DNA from: AC-32 sp963788215
Lineage (GTDB): Bacteria; Actinomycetota; Thermoleophilia; Gaiellales; Gaiellaceae
Assembly (NCBI GenBank): GCA_963788215.1
Contig: CAWBFX010000010.1
Span: 434,001 to 498,000, forward strand
Reading direction: 5' to 3'
DNA: 64,000 nt
Shown here piece after piece: positions 25,380 through 33,236 of the stretch. Position numbers and translations under genes: made by a program. A model generated the notes under the pieces. The model did no database searches. It worked only from the letters and a program-made list of their open reading frames with translations, and was not told the DNA's origin. How positions within the stretch are numbered: position 1 is the stretch's first letter; each line of letters opens with the position of its first letter.

Positions 25380-26009
25380 CTAGGCGAGGTGCAGCGTGAT
25401 AGTGCGGCTACGCGGGCCGGAACGCTGCTGGTTCCTCGCGGTGATCCTCACGTCGTGACCGGCTACCTCGATGGCGATGGCGCGGAAGCCCGTGAGTTGA
25501 GGGATCGAGTAGCGCCGGAAGTGTCTATCGCCGTCGCGCGTGACGGTCAACGAGACGGTGCCGCGACCACAGGCCGGGCACCAGCCGACGAAATAGGCGC
25601 GCTTCTCCCCGACGATCGTCCACGGGCCCGAGTACGAGTCGATCGTGAAAGGTGCCTTGATGCCGAAGTACGCCTCCGCGAGCAGCCGCTTCCATGTGCG
25701 GCCCCCGTTGCCGGAGCGAACGCCTAGATAGGCCTCCTGACTCGAGGCGACGCCGCCGTGAAAGAGCACCCAGACCGTTCGTCCGCTGCACTTCACCTTG
25801 GCTGCCGGGACTCGGTATCCCGGATACCGGTAGACGGTCTGACCTCGCCCATTTACGACTCGCTTGCCGACGACGTGGACGGGGCATCCGCGATGCGCGG
25901 CTGCGTGACCGGAGCCATTTCCGCACGCGAGTGCGGCTGCGGCTATGACGGGAATGGCGGCGTACGCAACGCGAGCCACGATCCAAATCCTACGCCCACC
26001 CGGTGACAT
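25380..26009 (-). CDS. Exported protein of unknown function
   Basis: 209 residues from ATG 26009. The signal segment IWIVARVAYAAIPVIAAAAL ends at AC, a possible lipobox (AALAC). The mature part has VRSGNGGRTWKRLL, a BNR/sialidase-like Asp-box-type pattern (S-x-N-G-G-x-T-W), and two further cysteine pairs (HRGCPVH, WCPACGRG). One Asp-box alone does not make an enzyme. Probably a secreted beta-rich protein. Confidence 0.55.
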   Translation of the reverse strand: MSPGGRRIWIVARVAYAAIPVIAAAALACGNGSGHAAAHRGCPVHVVGKRVVNGRGQTVYRYPGYRVPAAKVKCSGRTVWVLFHGGVASSQEAYLGVRSGNGGRTWKRLLAEAYFGIKAPFTIDSYSGPWTIVGEKRAYFVGWCPACGRGTVSLTVTRDGDRHFRRYSIPQLTGFRAIAIEVAGHDVRITARNQQRSGPRSRTITLHLA

Positions 26010-26042
26010 TCCCGCACGCCCTGACCCAGGCGACGGGCCTGC

Positions 26043-26387
26043 TCAGTTGCCCACGGCCGGGTCCGGCATGACCTCTCTGACCTCCTGAGCACAGCGGCAT
26101 GCGACTGCGATCTTCGCAGCCCACTCCAGAGCCTCCTCGCGTGAAGGCACGTCGACGATCGTGAGGCCGCCCATGTAGGCCTTGCTGGTCGGGCCGTCGG
26201 CGATCGTCCCATCGGTAGCCACCACGCTCACTTCCTCGAGGGGATTCAGACCCCCGGCGAACACGAACACACCGGCGTCCTGCGCCTCCCGGATCACCGC
26301 GTGTGCTGCCTCGCCCACCGCGGGCTTGTCCTCGTCAGCGATGTGGTCCATCGCGCCGTCATCGAACGAGATCAGGTATCGCGTCAT
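26043..26387 (-). CDS. YCII-related (DGPF-type) domain protein
   Basis: 114 residues from ATG 26387, with AAGGAGTT just upstream. The family pattern MTRYLISFDDGAMDH...AGVFVFAGGLNPLEEVSVV...DGPTSKAYMGGLTIVDVPSR is clear: a small alpha-beta dimer often encoded with ECF sigma factors or as a stand-alone protein of uncertain enzymatic role. It is divergent from the padR gene, with a shared 92-bp intergenic region holding a PadR-like operator, so PadR may control it. Confidence 0.85.
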   Translation of the reverse strand: MTRYLISFDDGAMDHIADEDKPAVGEAAHAVIREAQDAGVFVFAGGLNPLEEVSVVATDGTIADGPTSKAYMGGLTIVDVPSREEALEWAAKIAVACRCAQEVREVMPDPAVGN

Positions 26388-26442
26388 CTCGTAACTCCTT
26401 CTGTCGAAGTGAAGCCGCATTTTTGCCGGGCCGAGGCTGCGC

Positions 26443-26471
26443 TTGACGAATGTATCTCAACGATATATCTT
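26443..26471 (+). promoter_or_regulatory. padR promoter with overlapping operator
   Basis: -35 TTGACG (26443-26448), 17-bp spacer, -10 TATCTT (26466-26471), then 8 nt to ATG 26480, so the mRNA is nearly leaderless. Between and over the -10 lies the imperfect inverted repeat GTATC-TCAAC-GATAT, of the AT-rich type bound by PadR proteins. It suggests autorepression. Confidence 0.6.
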
Positions 26472-26479
26472 CACGAGGC

Positions 26480-27004
26480 ATGTCCTCGATCACCCCCGTC
26501 ATCCTCGGCCTCCTCGCGCACAAGCCCTTCTCCGGCTACGACATGAAGACGGTCGTCGATCGCTCGACGAGATTCTTCTGGGCGGGGAGCTACGGCCAGA
26601 TCTATCCCGAGCTCCGCCGTCTGGAGCGAGAGGGCCTGATCGAGGGCGAGGACGCTCCGAACGGCGGCCGTACGCGGCGCGTCTACCGTCTGACCCCGGC
26701 CGGCAGAGACGCGCTTCGCGAGTGGCTGCTCGGGTCGGCGACGACGATCGAGTATCGCGACGAGTCGCTGCTGCGCCTTTTCTTCGCCGAGGCCCTGCCG
26801 CGCGAGCAGGCGCTGCAGCTGCTCGCCGGCCGCAAGCACGGGCACGAGCGCTACCTCGAGGTTCTGCGCGCGATCGGCACTCCGCCGGAGACGGATCCGA
26901 CCTTCGACCAGCTCGTCCTGCAGTGGGGGATCGACTTCAACGAGTGGGGGGCCAAGTGGTGCGAGCAGCAGCTTCAGCGCCTGCGCAAGCAGAAAGCAGC
27001 CTGA
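26480..27004 (+). CDS. PadR-family transcriptional regulator
   Basis: 174 residues. The winged helix-turn-helix (residues 1-85) begins ITPVILGLLAHKPFSGYDMK and includes GQIYPELRRLEREGLIEGED and RRVYRLTPAGRDALREWL. A C-terminal coiled-coil dimerisation domain (Vir_act_alpha_C type, about 95-174) ends EWGAKWCEQQLQRLRKQKAA. PadR proteins are ligand-responsive repressors. The operator-like repeat in its own promoter indicates autoregulation. Likely targets are the divergent YCII gene and the membrane protein directly downstream. Confidence 0.92.
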   Translation: MSSITPVILGLLAHKPFSGYDMKTVVDRSTRFFWAGSYGQIYPELRRLEREGLIEGEDAPNGGRTRRVYRLTPAGRDALREWLLGSATTIEYRDESLLRLFFAEALPREQALQLLAGRKHGHERYLEVLRAIGTPPETDPTFDQLVLQWGIDFNEWGAKWCEQQLQRLRKQKAA

Positions 27005-27027
27005 GCGAGTCCCCACCGGCGGAGCAC

Positions 27028-27621
27028 ATGCCGGCCGAGCCCACGTTCTGGTCGATCTTCCGGACGGGCGTCCCCGGATTCCTGCGGGAGGGCTTCGTCC
27101 CGCTGGCCGCCTTCTACGCGGGGCTGAAGCTCGAAGGCCTGGGCGTGGCGATCGCGGCCGGGGCCGCCGCTTCGGTCCTCGTCTATTTGTACGAGCGCCG
27201 CGCGGGCCGCGACGGGCTCCTGGCCCGGATCGCGCTCGCCTTCGTTGCGCTTCAGTCGATCACCGGGCTGGCTTCCCACAGCACCACGGTCTACCTCGCC
27301 CAGCCGGTGCTGATCGCGGCGGCCTGGGGTCTCGCGTTCCTTGTGTCCGTCGTGATCGGGCGGCCGCTCGCCGGCGCCCTCGCGAGCGCCTGGTACCCGT
27401 TCCCCGAGGAGTTCCGGGAGACGCCTGAGTTCAAGCGCGTCTTCGGCGTCGAGTCGGTCGTCTGGGGCGTGTACTTCCTCGGCCGCAGCGCCCTCCGCCT
27501 GGGCGCGCTCCTGAACGGCAGCCTCGAGAGCTTCCTGCTCGTCAGCGTCCTCACCGGAACGCCGGTGATGATCCTGCTGCTGGCGTGGTCGGTGCATTAC
27601 TCGCTCCGCAAGCTTTCTTGA
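27028..27621 (+). CDS. VC0807/DUF3159-like integral membrane protein
   Basis: 197 residues from ATG 27028, with about five or six hydrophobic segments (FYAGLKLEGLGVAIAAGAAA, ALAFVALQSITGLASHSTTV, PVMILLLAWSVHYSLRKLS). The loop GRPLAGALASAWYPFPEEFR followed by FKRVFGVESVVWGVYFLGRS matches the pattern of this actinobacterial membrane family, of unknown function. It is 24 bp after padR and probably regulated by it, as PadR-membrane protein pairs often are. Confidence 0.7.
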   Translation: MPAEPTFWSIFRTGVPGFLREGFVPLAAFYAGLKLEGLGVAIAAGAAASVLVYLYERRAGRDGLLARIALAFVALQSITGLASHSTTVYLAQPVLIAAAWGLAFLVSVVIGRPLAGALASAWYPFPEEFRETPEFKRVFGVESVVWGVYFLGRSALRLGALLNGSLESFLLVSVLTGTPVMILLLAWSVHYSLRKLS

Positions 27622-27646
27622 CGCCGTCCGGGAGGATGGCTACTCT
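27618..27646 (+). promoter_or_regulatory. lexA promoter
   Basis: -35 TTGACG (27618-27623), exactly 17 bp, -10 TACTCT (27641-27646). The -35 overlaps the last codons of the upstream membrane protein gene. The SOS box lies over the expected transcription start. Confidence 0.75.
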
Positions 27647-27652
27647 CGTTGG

Positions 27653-27666
27653 CGAACATACGTTCG
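27653..27666 (+). promoter_or_regulatory. LexA operator (SOS box)
   Basis: CGAACATACGTTCG, a perfect CGAAC-N4-GTTCG palindrome of the Gram-positive LexA type, 30 bp upstream of the lexA ATG and just after the -10. This is classic autorepression. Confidence 0.92.
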
Positions 27667-27695
27667 TCCCCCCCTTTCCCGAATCAGGAGACGAG

Positions 27696-28322
27696 ATGCT
27701 GACCGGACGCCAGCAGGAGATCTGGAAGTTCCTGACCGACTACGTCGACGCGCACGGATACCCGCCGACGGTGCGCGAGATCGGCGAGGCGGTCGGGCTC
27801 GCATCGCCGTCGACCGTCCACGCGCACCTCGCGAACCTCGAGCGCGCCGGGCTGATCAAGCGCGATCCCACGAAGCCGCGCGCGCTCGAGCTGCGCCGCG
27901 ACCCGAAGGAGGCAGCGCCGGCCGCAGCGGAAGACGTGCATCGGCTTCCCCTCGTCGGCGAGATCGCAGCCGGCGGTCCGCTGCTCGCTGACCAGAACGT
28001 CGAGGACTATCTCGCCGTCCCCGAGCCGCTCGCGCGTGGGGGCGAGGAGTTCCTGCTCCGCGTCAAGGGCGACTCGATGATCAACGCGGGGATCCTCGAG
28101 GGCGACCTGGTCGTCGTGCGCCGCGAGCAGACCGCCCGCGACGGCGAGATCGTCGTCGCGCTCGCCGGTGAGGACGAGGTCGCCGACGAGGCCACCGTGA
28201 AGCGCTTCTTCCGCGAGAACGGGCGCATCCGCCTGCAGCCGGAGAACGACGCGCTCGAGCCGATCTACGCCGACCACGTCCAGATCCTCGGCGTCGTCAC
28301 GGGGGTGTTCCGTTCGCTGTGA
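27696..28322 (+). CDS. lexA: LexA repressor of the SOS response
   Basis: 208 residues. The winged helix domain (1-70) contains LTGRQQEIWKFLTDYVDAHG and the recognition region ASPSTVHAHLANLERAG. The self-cleavage site is Ala92-Gly93 (EIAAGGP), and the catalytic dyad is Ser127 (KGDSM) and Lys169 (ATVKRF). RecA-stimulated cleavage derepresses DNA-repair genes. The SOS box in its own promoter fits. Starts at ATG 27696 after CAGGAG. Confidence 0.97.
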   Translation: MLTGRQQEIWKFLTDYVDAHGYPPTVREIGEAVGLASPSTVHAHLANLERAGLIKRDPTKPRALELRRDPKEAAPAAAEDVHRLPLVGEIAAGGPLLADQNVEDYLAVPEPLARGGEEFLLRVKGDSMINAGILEGDLVVVRREQTARDGEIVVALAGEDEVADEATVKRFFRENGRIRLQPENDALEPIYADHVQILGVVTGVFRSL

Positions 28323-28389
28323 GCGTAGGCTTGACGGGGCTCACCAAGGAGCGGAGGTGCCGGCTTTGCCGGCGCCGGGAGCGGAAACT

Positions 28390-28571
28390 TTGAGCTCCGT
28401 GGCGCCGCTCAGCCGGACCCTCGAGCATGAGCTGTTCGCGCTCCTGCGTGGGGCAAGCTACGAGTGCCTGGTGTGTGGCGAGTTCCTGCTGCACCGGCTC
28501 GACGGGATCGGGTGTCCCGAGTGCGGGGCGGAGTACGGAGAGGCTGCGGAACCGCGGCTACAATTGGACTC

Positions 28572-28584
<13 letters not shown>
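28390..28584 (+). CDS. Small zinc-ribbon protein
   Basis: 64 residues from TTG 28390 (GTG 28399 also possible). Two CxxC knuckles, YECLVCGEF and GIGCPECGAEYG, are spaced for one zinc ribbon, preceded by a helix LSRTLEHELFALLRGA. Such small actinobacterial proteins are of unknown function. Its 3' end carries the rnpB promoter and overlaps the first 13 nt of rnpB, so read-through of this gene would enter the RNase P RNA. Confidence 0.6.
28559..28564 (+). promoter_or_regulatory. -10 box of rnpB
   Basis: TACAAT, 7 nt before the 5' end of RNase P RNA, in the same GGCTACAAT context as the -10 near the truncated tRNA-Leu copy. It lies inside the zinc-ribbon coding sequence. Confidence 0.65.
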
Positions 28585-28900
<316 letters not shown>

Positions 28901-28903
28901 ACG

Positions 28904-28929
28904 AAAAGCCCCGCCTCGGCGGGGCTTTT
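28904..28929 (+). terminator. Rho-independent terminator of rnpB
   Basis: AAAAGCCCCGCC-TC-GGCGGGGCTTTT: a 12-bp stem ending in a U run. The symmetric A/T ends let it serve both strands, so it may also stop the convergent glutamine amidotransferase gene. Confidence 0.92.
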
Positions 28930-28953
28930 CTATGACGGCCGTGTCCGCCCGCG

Positions 28954-29814
28954 TCAGACGGCGGCGGGCACAGCCGTGGAGCTCGAGGGAGCCTTCGGCT
29001 TGAACGGGTGGATCTCGTCGTCGCCCGGCTGGACGACGCCGTAGGTCGCCTCGGGCACCAGGTTCCAGACACCCGTCAGGTCCCGCAACGGCTCGGACAC
29101 GATCAGCCGCGACTCGTCGTCCAGGTTCTCGAGAACGTCGAGGTCGGGATGCAGCTTCCGGACAGTCGGTATGTCCGTCGAGAAGAAGAGCGAGCGCGAG
29201 TTTCCTTCGCTCGAGTACCGGAATGCCCACGTTCTCGTGCCGTCGGTCGTCGCGATCGTCATCTGGATCGGGTGTTCGACGCCGTGCTTGTGGCCGATCT
29301 CCTCGATCAGCCCCACCGCCGACGCCACGGCCCCCGGCGGATCCTCCTCGAGCCCGAGCGTGAGCGCGAGGTAGAAGAACACCTCCGAGTCGGTCGAGCC
29401 CTCGATCGACGGGTAGAGCGACGGGTCGACCGCGACGACGAGGTCGCGCTTGACCTCCTGGAAGTTGGCGATCCCGCCGTTGTGCATCCAGAGCCAGCGC
29501 CCGTACCGGAACGGGTGGCAGTTCGTCTGCTGCACGGGCGAGCCCGTCGAGGCGCGGATGTGCGCGAAGACGAGCGGGGAGACGATGTGCTCGGAGATGC
29601 CGCGCAGGTTGCGGTCGTTCCAGGCAGGCTCGGCGCTTTGGAACACGCCGGGCGCGTCAGCCTCGCCGTACCAGCCGACCCCGAAGCCGTCGCCGTTCGT
29701 CGTCTCCACGCCGAGGTTCGAGTGGAGGCTCTGGTCGATCAAAGAGTGCTGGGGCTTGTAGAGCAGCGTGTGGAGCGAGACCGGCGAGCCGGAATAGGCG
29801 AGCCAGCGGCACAT
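28954..29814 (-). CDS. Class II glutamine amidotransferase (YafJ/EgtC-like)
   Basis: 286 residues. MCRWLAYSG places the catalytic Cys at residue 2, exposed after Met removal. Further GATase II blocks are ETTNGDGFGVGWYGEADAPG, SPLVFAHIRASTGSPVQQTN, CHPFRYGRWLWMHNGGIANF and EGSTDSEVFFYLAL. It hydrolyses a gamma-glutamyl or glutamine amide bond. EgtC (ergothioneine synthesis) is the best-known relative, but no egtB or egtD is nearby, so the substrate is open. Starts at ATG 29814. Confidence 0.9.
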   Translation of the reverse strand: MCRWLAYSGSPVSLHTLLYKPQHSLIDQSLHSNLGVETTNGDGFGVGWYGEADAPGVFQSAEPAWNDRNLRGISEHIVSPLVFAHIRASTGSPVQQTNCHPFRYGRWLWMHNGGIANFQEVKRDLVVAVDPSLYPSIEGSTDSEVFFYLALTLGLEEDPPGAVASAVGLIEEIGHKHGVEHPIQMTIATTDGTRTWAFRYSSEGNSRSLFFSTDIPTVRKLHPDLDVLENLDDESRLIVSEPLRDLTGVWNLVPEATYGVVQPGDDEIHPFKPKAPSSSTAVPAAV

Positions 29815-29874
29815 CTGTTCTCCCTTCGTTGAAGGTCCGCCTTCAGAGCCTCGGAGACGGCGGCGTTCGCGTCA

Positions 29875-29893
29875 TCGCCCCGTTCGGATGACG
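29875..29893 (+). promoter_or_regulatory. Shared 19-bp element, site 1 (gene at 29950)
   Basis: TCGCCC-CGTTC-GGATGACG, centre 29883. The predicted -10 at +31 to +36 from the centre is TTCCAT. See the findings for the common rule. Confidence 0.6.
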
Positions 29894-29949
29894 ACCCGGA
29901 TGGCCCGTTGCGATTCCATCGGGAGATCCAAACGAAGGAGGAGTGAACC

Positions 29950-30291
29950 ATGGCCGAGGCCGAGACACCTGTTCTCGATCTTCTGACGCGCATGACGGAG
30001 GCTTCGCTCGAGGCCACGACGCTCGACGACAAGCAGGTCATGCTCGCCCGGATCGCTGCGCTCGTCGCGACCAACGCGCCGCCGATCTCGTACATGCTGA
30101 ACCTCAAGGTCGCAGGGGAGGTCGACGTCGACGGCGAGGAGGTCACCGGCCTGCTGTCGGCGATCGCGCCCATCGTCGGCACTGCGCGTATCGCAGCAGC
30201 CGCCGGAAATCTCGTCCGTGCCTTCGCGCTGGAGGAGCTCGCAGAGCTCGCAGCGCTCGAGGACGTCGACCAGCCGGTCGAGGCGGCCTGA
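29950..30291 (+). CDS. AhpD/CMD-like small helical protein without catalytic cysteines (1 of 3)
   Basis: 113 residues from ATG 29950 with AAGGAGGAG upstream. The core LARIAALVATNAPPISYMLN...VTGLLSAIAPIVGTARIAAA is shared with the proteins at 35288 and 51471. It has the helical AhpD-like/carboxymuconolactone decarboxylase fold pattern, but no CxxC or CxxxH pair, so peroxidase activity is unlikely. Its promoter carries the shared element. The C-terminus is acidic. Probably a stress-linked structural or binding protein; function unknown. Confidence 0.65.
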   Translation: MAEAETPVLDLLTRMTEASLEATTLDDKQVMLARIAALVATNAPPISYMLNLKVAGEVDVDGEEVTGLLSAIAPIVGTARIAAAAGNLVRAFALEELAELAALEDVDQPVEAA

Positions 30292-30300
30292 TCGACAGCG

Positions 30301-30332
30301 TTTCGGGGCGGCTCCCGGAAGCCGCCCCGAAA
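30301..30332 (+). terminator. Hairpin terminator
   Basis: TTTCGGGGCGGC and GCCGCCCCGAAA form a 12-bp stem around TCCCGGAA, 10 bp after the stop of the CMD-like gene. It separates that gene from the RDD gene. Confidence 0.8.
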
Positions 30333-30346
30333 CCCAGCCGGCCACG

Positions 30347-31252
30347 ATGAGAATGGCGTTCGGACCAGTTCGCGCAGCCGCTCGCTCGAGCCGCGGGATG
30401 CTCGCGGACGAAGCGGAGCGGGCGTTCGAGGCCGCGCTGTCCGGCCCGCTTCCGGAGACCATCGGGCGGCTGGTGGCCGAGCACGGGGTCGTCGAGCGCG
30501 TCGTCGCCGGGATGCTCGAGGCCGATGACGGCGACCCTGGCGCCGAGCGGGCCGAACGGCTCGCCGAGCGCCTCTCGAGTGGGGAGACCGGGCTGGTGAT
30601 GGAGGCGTACGCGGCCCGGCTCGCGCAGAGCGATGCCGTCCGAGAGGCGCTGACCGAGATCCTCTCGGGCCCGGAAGTCCGCCGTGCGCTCACGCGACAG
30701 ACGACCGGATACGCCGCCGAGCTCGCCGCCGCCACCCGTCGCCGGGCGAGAGAGCTCGACGATGCGGTCGAGGTCAAGGCCAGGCGCCTGGCCGGGCTCG
30801 GCGCCATCGACCGCGACCGGCGCTTCGGCGGCCTCGCGAGCCGCGGCGCGGGCCTCGTGATCGACGCGGCGCTGGTGCAGGTCGGCTTCACGGTGCTGGT
30901 CGGAGCGATCGGCCTCGTCGCCGCGCTGGCGGGCGGTGCGCACGAGGGATGGGTTGCGGGAACGCTCGCCGGAGCCGCCTGGCTCCTGATCGGCGCTGTC
31001 TACTTCGTCGCCTTCTGGAGCGGCACGGGCCAGACGCCGGGCATGCGGGTCATGCGCGTGCGGCTCGTCACGGCGTCCGGAGGCTCGGTCTCGGTGCTGC
31101 GCTCGCTCGCTCGCTTCGTCGGCTTGATCCTCGCGATCGCGCCGCTCTTCGCAGGCTTTCTCCCAGTGCCGTTCGACCGGCGGCGGCGCGCGCTGCCGGA
31201 CTTCCTGGCGGGCACGGTCGTCGTCAGCGAGCCGGAGGAGATCGCCGGCTAG
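30347..31252 (+). CDS. RDD-family membrane protein
   Basis: 301 residues from ATG 30347. A soluble, Ala/Glu/Arg-rich helical N-terminal region (1-165, HGVVERVVAGMLEADDGDPG) precedes the RDD domain (about 165-295): RFGGLASRGAGLVIDAALVQ, FVAFWSGTGQTPGMRVMRVR and the final segment before DRRRRALPDFLAGTVVVSEP. Family function is uncertain (transport or Na+/H+ exchange has been reported for some). It is convergent with, and overlaps by 4 bp, the PRC-barrel-like gene. Confidence 0.85.
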   Translation: MRMAFGPVRAAARSSRGMLADEAERAFEAALSGPLPETIGRLVAEHGVVERVVAGMLEADDGDPGAERAERLAERLSSGETGLVMEAYAARLAQSDAVREALTEILSGPEVRRALTRQTTGYAAELAAATRRRARELDDAVEVKARRLAGLGAIDRDRRFGGLASRGAGLVIDAALVQVGFTVLVGAIGLVAALAGGAHEGWVAGTLAGAAWLLIGAVYFVAFWSGTGQTPGMRVMRVRLVTASGGSVSVLRSLARFVGLILAIAPLFAGFLPVPFDRRRRALPDFLAGTVVVSEPEEIAG

Positions 31253-31896
31253 CGCAGGCGCCGGCTGGAGAAGCTCTTCAGCCCGGACTTCGGAACCGAC
31301 AGAGTCACCAGGTCGGTCTCGAAGCGCGAGACCGCGTCGTTCGGAACCGCGATCTCACGGCGCCACCAGAGGTGCCCGCGCGCGAGGAGCAGGTGGGTGA
31401 CGCTGTCGTGCTCGTCGTCGAGCACGACGCCCTCCACCTGCCCCACGTGGTGCCCGTCCGCCGAGTAGACGGAGCTCGCCTGACGCAGCTCGATCTCACC
31501 GCGCGGCACACGGTCGTAGAAGACGCCGACGCCGCGGTCGCCGCCCATGCCCTCGCCGAAATCGGAAGGGCCGCCCTCGTACGACGGGTACATGTCCTCG
31601 ACGCCGATGTCCCAGTTCTCATCGGTCTCCGGTTGCTGCCCGGGCAGCAGGTACGCGGACCCGTGCACCGGCTCGAGCTCCTCGAGCGCGTCCTCCGTGC
31701 AGCCCAGGGAGATCTGCCCGTTGCTCCCGTCGGCCTCCGCAAGCCCCACCGGCACGAGGCGGGCTGCCTCAGGGTGCTGGTGGGGCCGAACGACGAGGTG
31801 GGTCACATGCCGGCCCCCGGAGTCGAGCACCACGTCTGCCAGCTCGCGGACCGCGTTGTCGGCGCAACGCACGGGCCGGCCGAGCTGGAGCCTCAT
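31249..31896 (-). CDS. PRC-barrel-like protein (two barrel regions)
   Basis: 215 residues from ATG 31896. Two beta-barrel-like halves: MRLQLGRPVRCADNAVRELA with VTHLVVRPHQHPEAARLVPV, and SSVYSADGHHVGQVEGVVLD with SVTHLLLARGHLWWRREIAV. The internal linker is acidic and Gly-rich (DMYPSYEGGPSDFGEGMGGD). PRC-barrel domains mediate protein or RNA contacts. The start overlaps the stop of the small membrane protein gene by one base (TAATG), so both are read from the promoter at 32153. Confidence 0.75.
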   Translation of the reverse strand: MRLQLGRPVRCADNAVRELADVVLDSGGRHVTHLVVRPHQHPEAARLVPVGLAEADGSNGQISLGCTEDALEELEPVHGSAYLLPGQQPETDENWDIGVEDMYPSYEGGPSDFGEGMGGDRGVGVFYDRVPRGEIELRQASSVYSADGHHVGQVEGVVLDDEHDSVTHLLLARGHLWWRREIAVPNDAVSRFETDLVTLSVPKSGLKSFSSRRLR

Positions 31897-32102
31897 TAGT
31901 AGTCCGCCGGCTTGGCCTGTTTGTGGTCGTAGATCCAGGCCCAGATGAGCAGGATCCCGCCGAAGAAGATCAGGGTGCCGAAGAAGCCCCAGGCGTACCA
32001 CACCGTGCCGAGCAGGCCGAAGAGGAGCAGTCCTCCGATCCCGATCGCGAGGCAGATGCCGAGCATCTTGAGCCAGAACCCTCTTCCGAGTTCCTCTTCC
32101 AT
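31896..32102 (-). CDS. Small two-helix membrane protein
   Basis: 68 residues from ATG 32102 with AGGAGG upstream. Two hydrophobic helices (MLGICLAIGIGGLLLFGLLG and FFGTLIFFGGILLIWAWIYD) lie between an acidic N-terminus MEEELGRGF and a basic C-terminal tail DHKQAKPADY. Family unknown to me. First gene of a two-gene operon under the shared 19-bp element. Confidence 0.7.
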   Translation of the reverse strand: MEEELGRGFWLKMLGICLAIGIGGLLLFGLLGTVWYAWGFFGTLIFFGGILLIWAWIYDHKQAKPADY

Positions 32103-32152
32103 AGTTCCTCCTTTCCGAGGGTTCCGAGTTTTCGGCCTACGGCCGGTTCGGG

Positions 32153-32171
32153 CATCGCCCCGAGGGGATGA
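32153..32171 (-). promoter_or_regulatory. Shared 19-bp element, site 2 (gene at 32102)
   Basis: Minus strand TCATCC-CCTCG-GGGCGATG, centre 32163. The predicted -10 (32132-32127) is AAAACT. Confidence 0.65.
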
Positions 32172-32180
32172 AGTTCCGTG

Positions 32181-33236
32181 TCACGTCTCGTGCGGCGGGG
32201 CGAGAGCCGGCTCGGGTGCCCGCACGCCCTGCCGGCGCCACGTGAACGCGGCCGCGAGCCCCAGCAGGAGCGTGGGGACCGTGGTCAGGAACCGGAAGAC
32301 GAGCACGGCTGCCACGACCGCCGCGTTCTTGCCGCCGAAGCCGACGAGCATCCCGGTCAGGCCCAGCTCGATCACGCCGATCCCGCCAGGGGTGATCGGA
32401 ATCGTGCTGATGATTCGCACGAATGACCACGCCGCGAACGCCTCGACCAGGCTCACCTGCCCGGGGTCGACGCCCATCGCCCGCAGGGAGACCACGAGCA
32501 GGGCGAAGACAGTGAGGTTTCCGGCGAGCGCTGCGAGCGTGAGCAGATGCCAGCGCCGCTCCAGGAAGTCGCCGGCCTCTATGCGGAAGCGCTCAAAGCT
32601 CTCGCCGCTCCAGGACACGGGGCCGCGGCGCACCTTGCCGAGCGCCCAGTTCGCGAGTCGGGCGGCGACGTTGCCCAGGTCGAGCGCGAGGCGGTTGCTC
32701 ACGAGGATCAGCACGAACCCGGCGATCACGACGCCGAGCACGGCGACGCCGATGAAGGCCGCGGTCGCGAGGGCCGCGGCGCTCTCGCCGAAGGCGGTCA
32801 GTAGGAAGACGGCGAGGATCGGGAACGTGAGGTTGAGGAACTGGTTCCAGAGCCCGGTCAGCGTGATCGCCCGCGTCACGTCGCGCATCGCGAATCCCCA
32901 GCGCCGCAAGACGCCGTAGGAGCCGGCGATTCCGACCGCGAGCCCGCCCGGCACGGCGATCGAGAGCGCGGTCGACGCTTGCGTCAGCGTGAGCGCCTGC
33001 CTGAAGCTCAGCCCCGGCAGCGCCACCTGCCACGGGGGCGCGAACGTGACCAGGTTGATGGCCGTTGCAGCGAGGAGGGCGACGATCCACTCCCACGAGA
33101 GCTCCGTGACGACGTCCCAGACGTCCGCGTAGTTCGCGATCGTCGGCAGGAAGTAGGCGAAGGTCGCCGCGATGATGCCGACGCTGATGCCGCCGAGGAC
33201 GAGTCGCTTGACGAGCTGCTTCCGCTTCGGGGTCAT
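32181..33236 (-). CDS. YbhN/UPF0104-type membrane protein (lysylphosphatidylglycerol synthase transmembrane-like)
   Basis: 351 residues from ATG 33236 with about eight transmembrane helices. Family features are FRQALTLTQASTALSIAVPG GLAVG and, near the end, IISTIPITPGGIGVIELGLT, the PGGxGxxE motif of the superfamily. It is the flippase-like half only, with no lysyl-transferase domain. A role in lipid or glycan translocation is inferred from the family. It overlaps the metallo-hydrolase gene by 4 bp (ATGA) and is the third gene of the operon starting at 35175. A second member is at 42901. Confidence 0.85.
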   Translation of the reverse strand: MTPKRKQLVKRLVLGGISVGIIAATFAYFLPTIANYADVWDVVTELSWEWIVALLAATAINLVTFAPPWQVALPGLSFRQALTLTQASTALSIAVPGGLAVGIAGSYGVLRRWGFAMRDVTRAITLTGLWNQFLNLTFPILAVFLLTAFGESAAALATAAFIGVAVLGVVIAGFVLILVSNRLALDLGNVAARLANWALGKVRRGPVSWSGESFERFRIEAGDFLERRWHLLTLAALAGNLTVFALLVVSLRAMGVDPGQVSLVEAFAAWSFVRIISTIPITPGGIGVIELGLTGMLVGFGGKNAAVVAAVLVFRFLTTVPTLLLGLAAAFTWRRQGVRAPEPALAPPHET

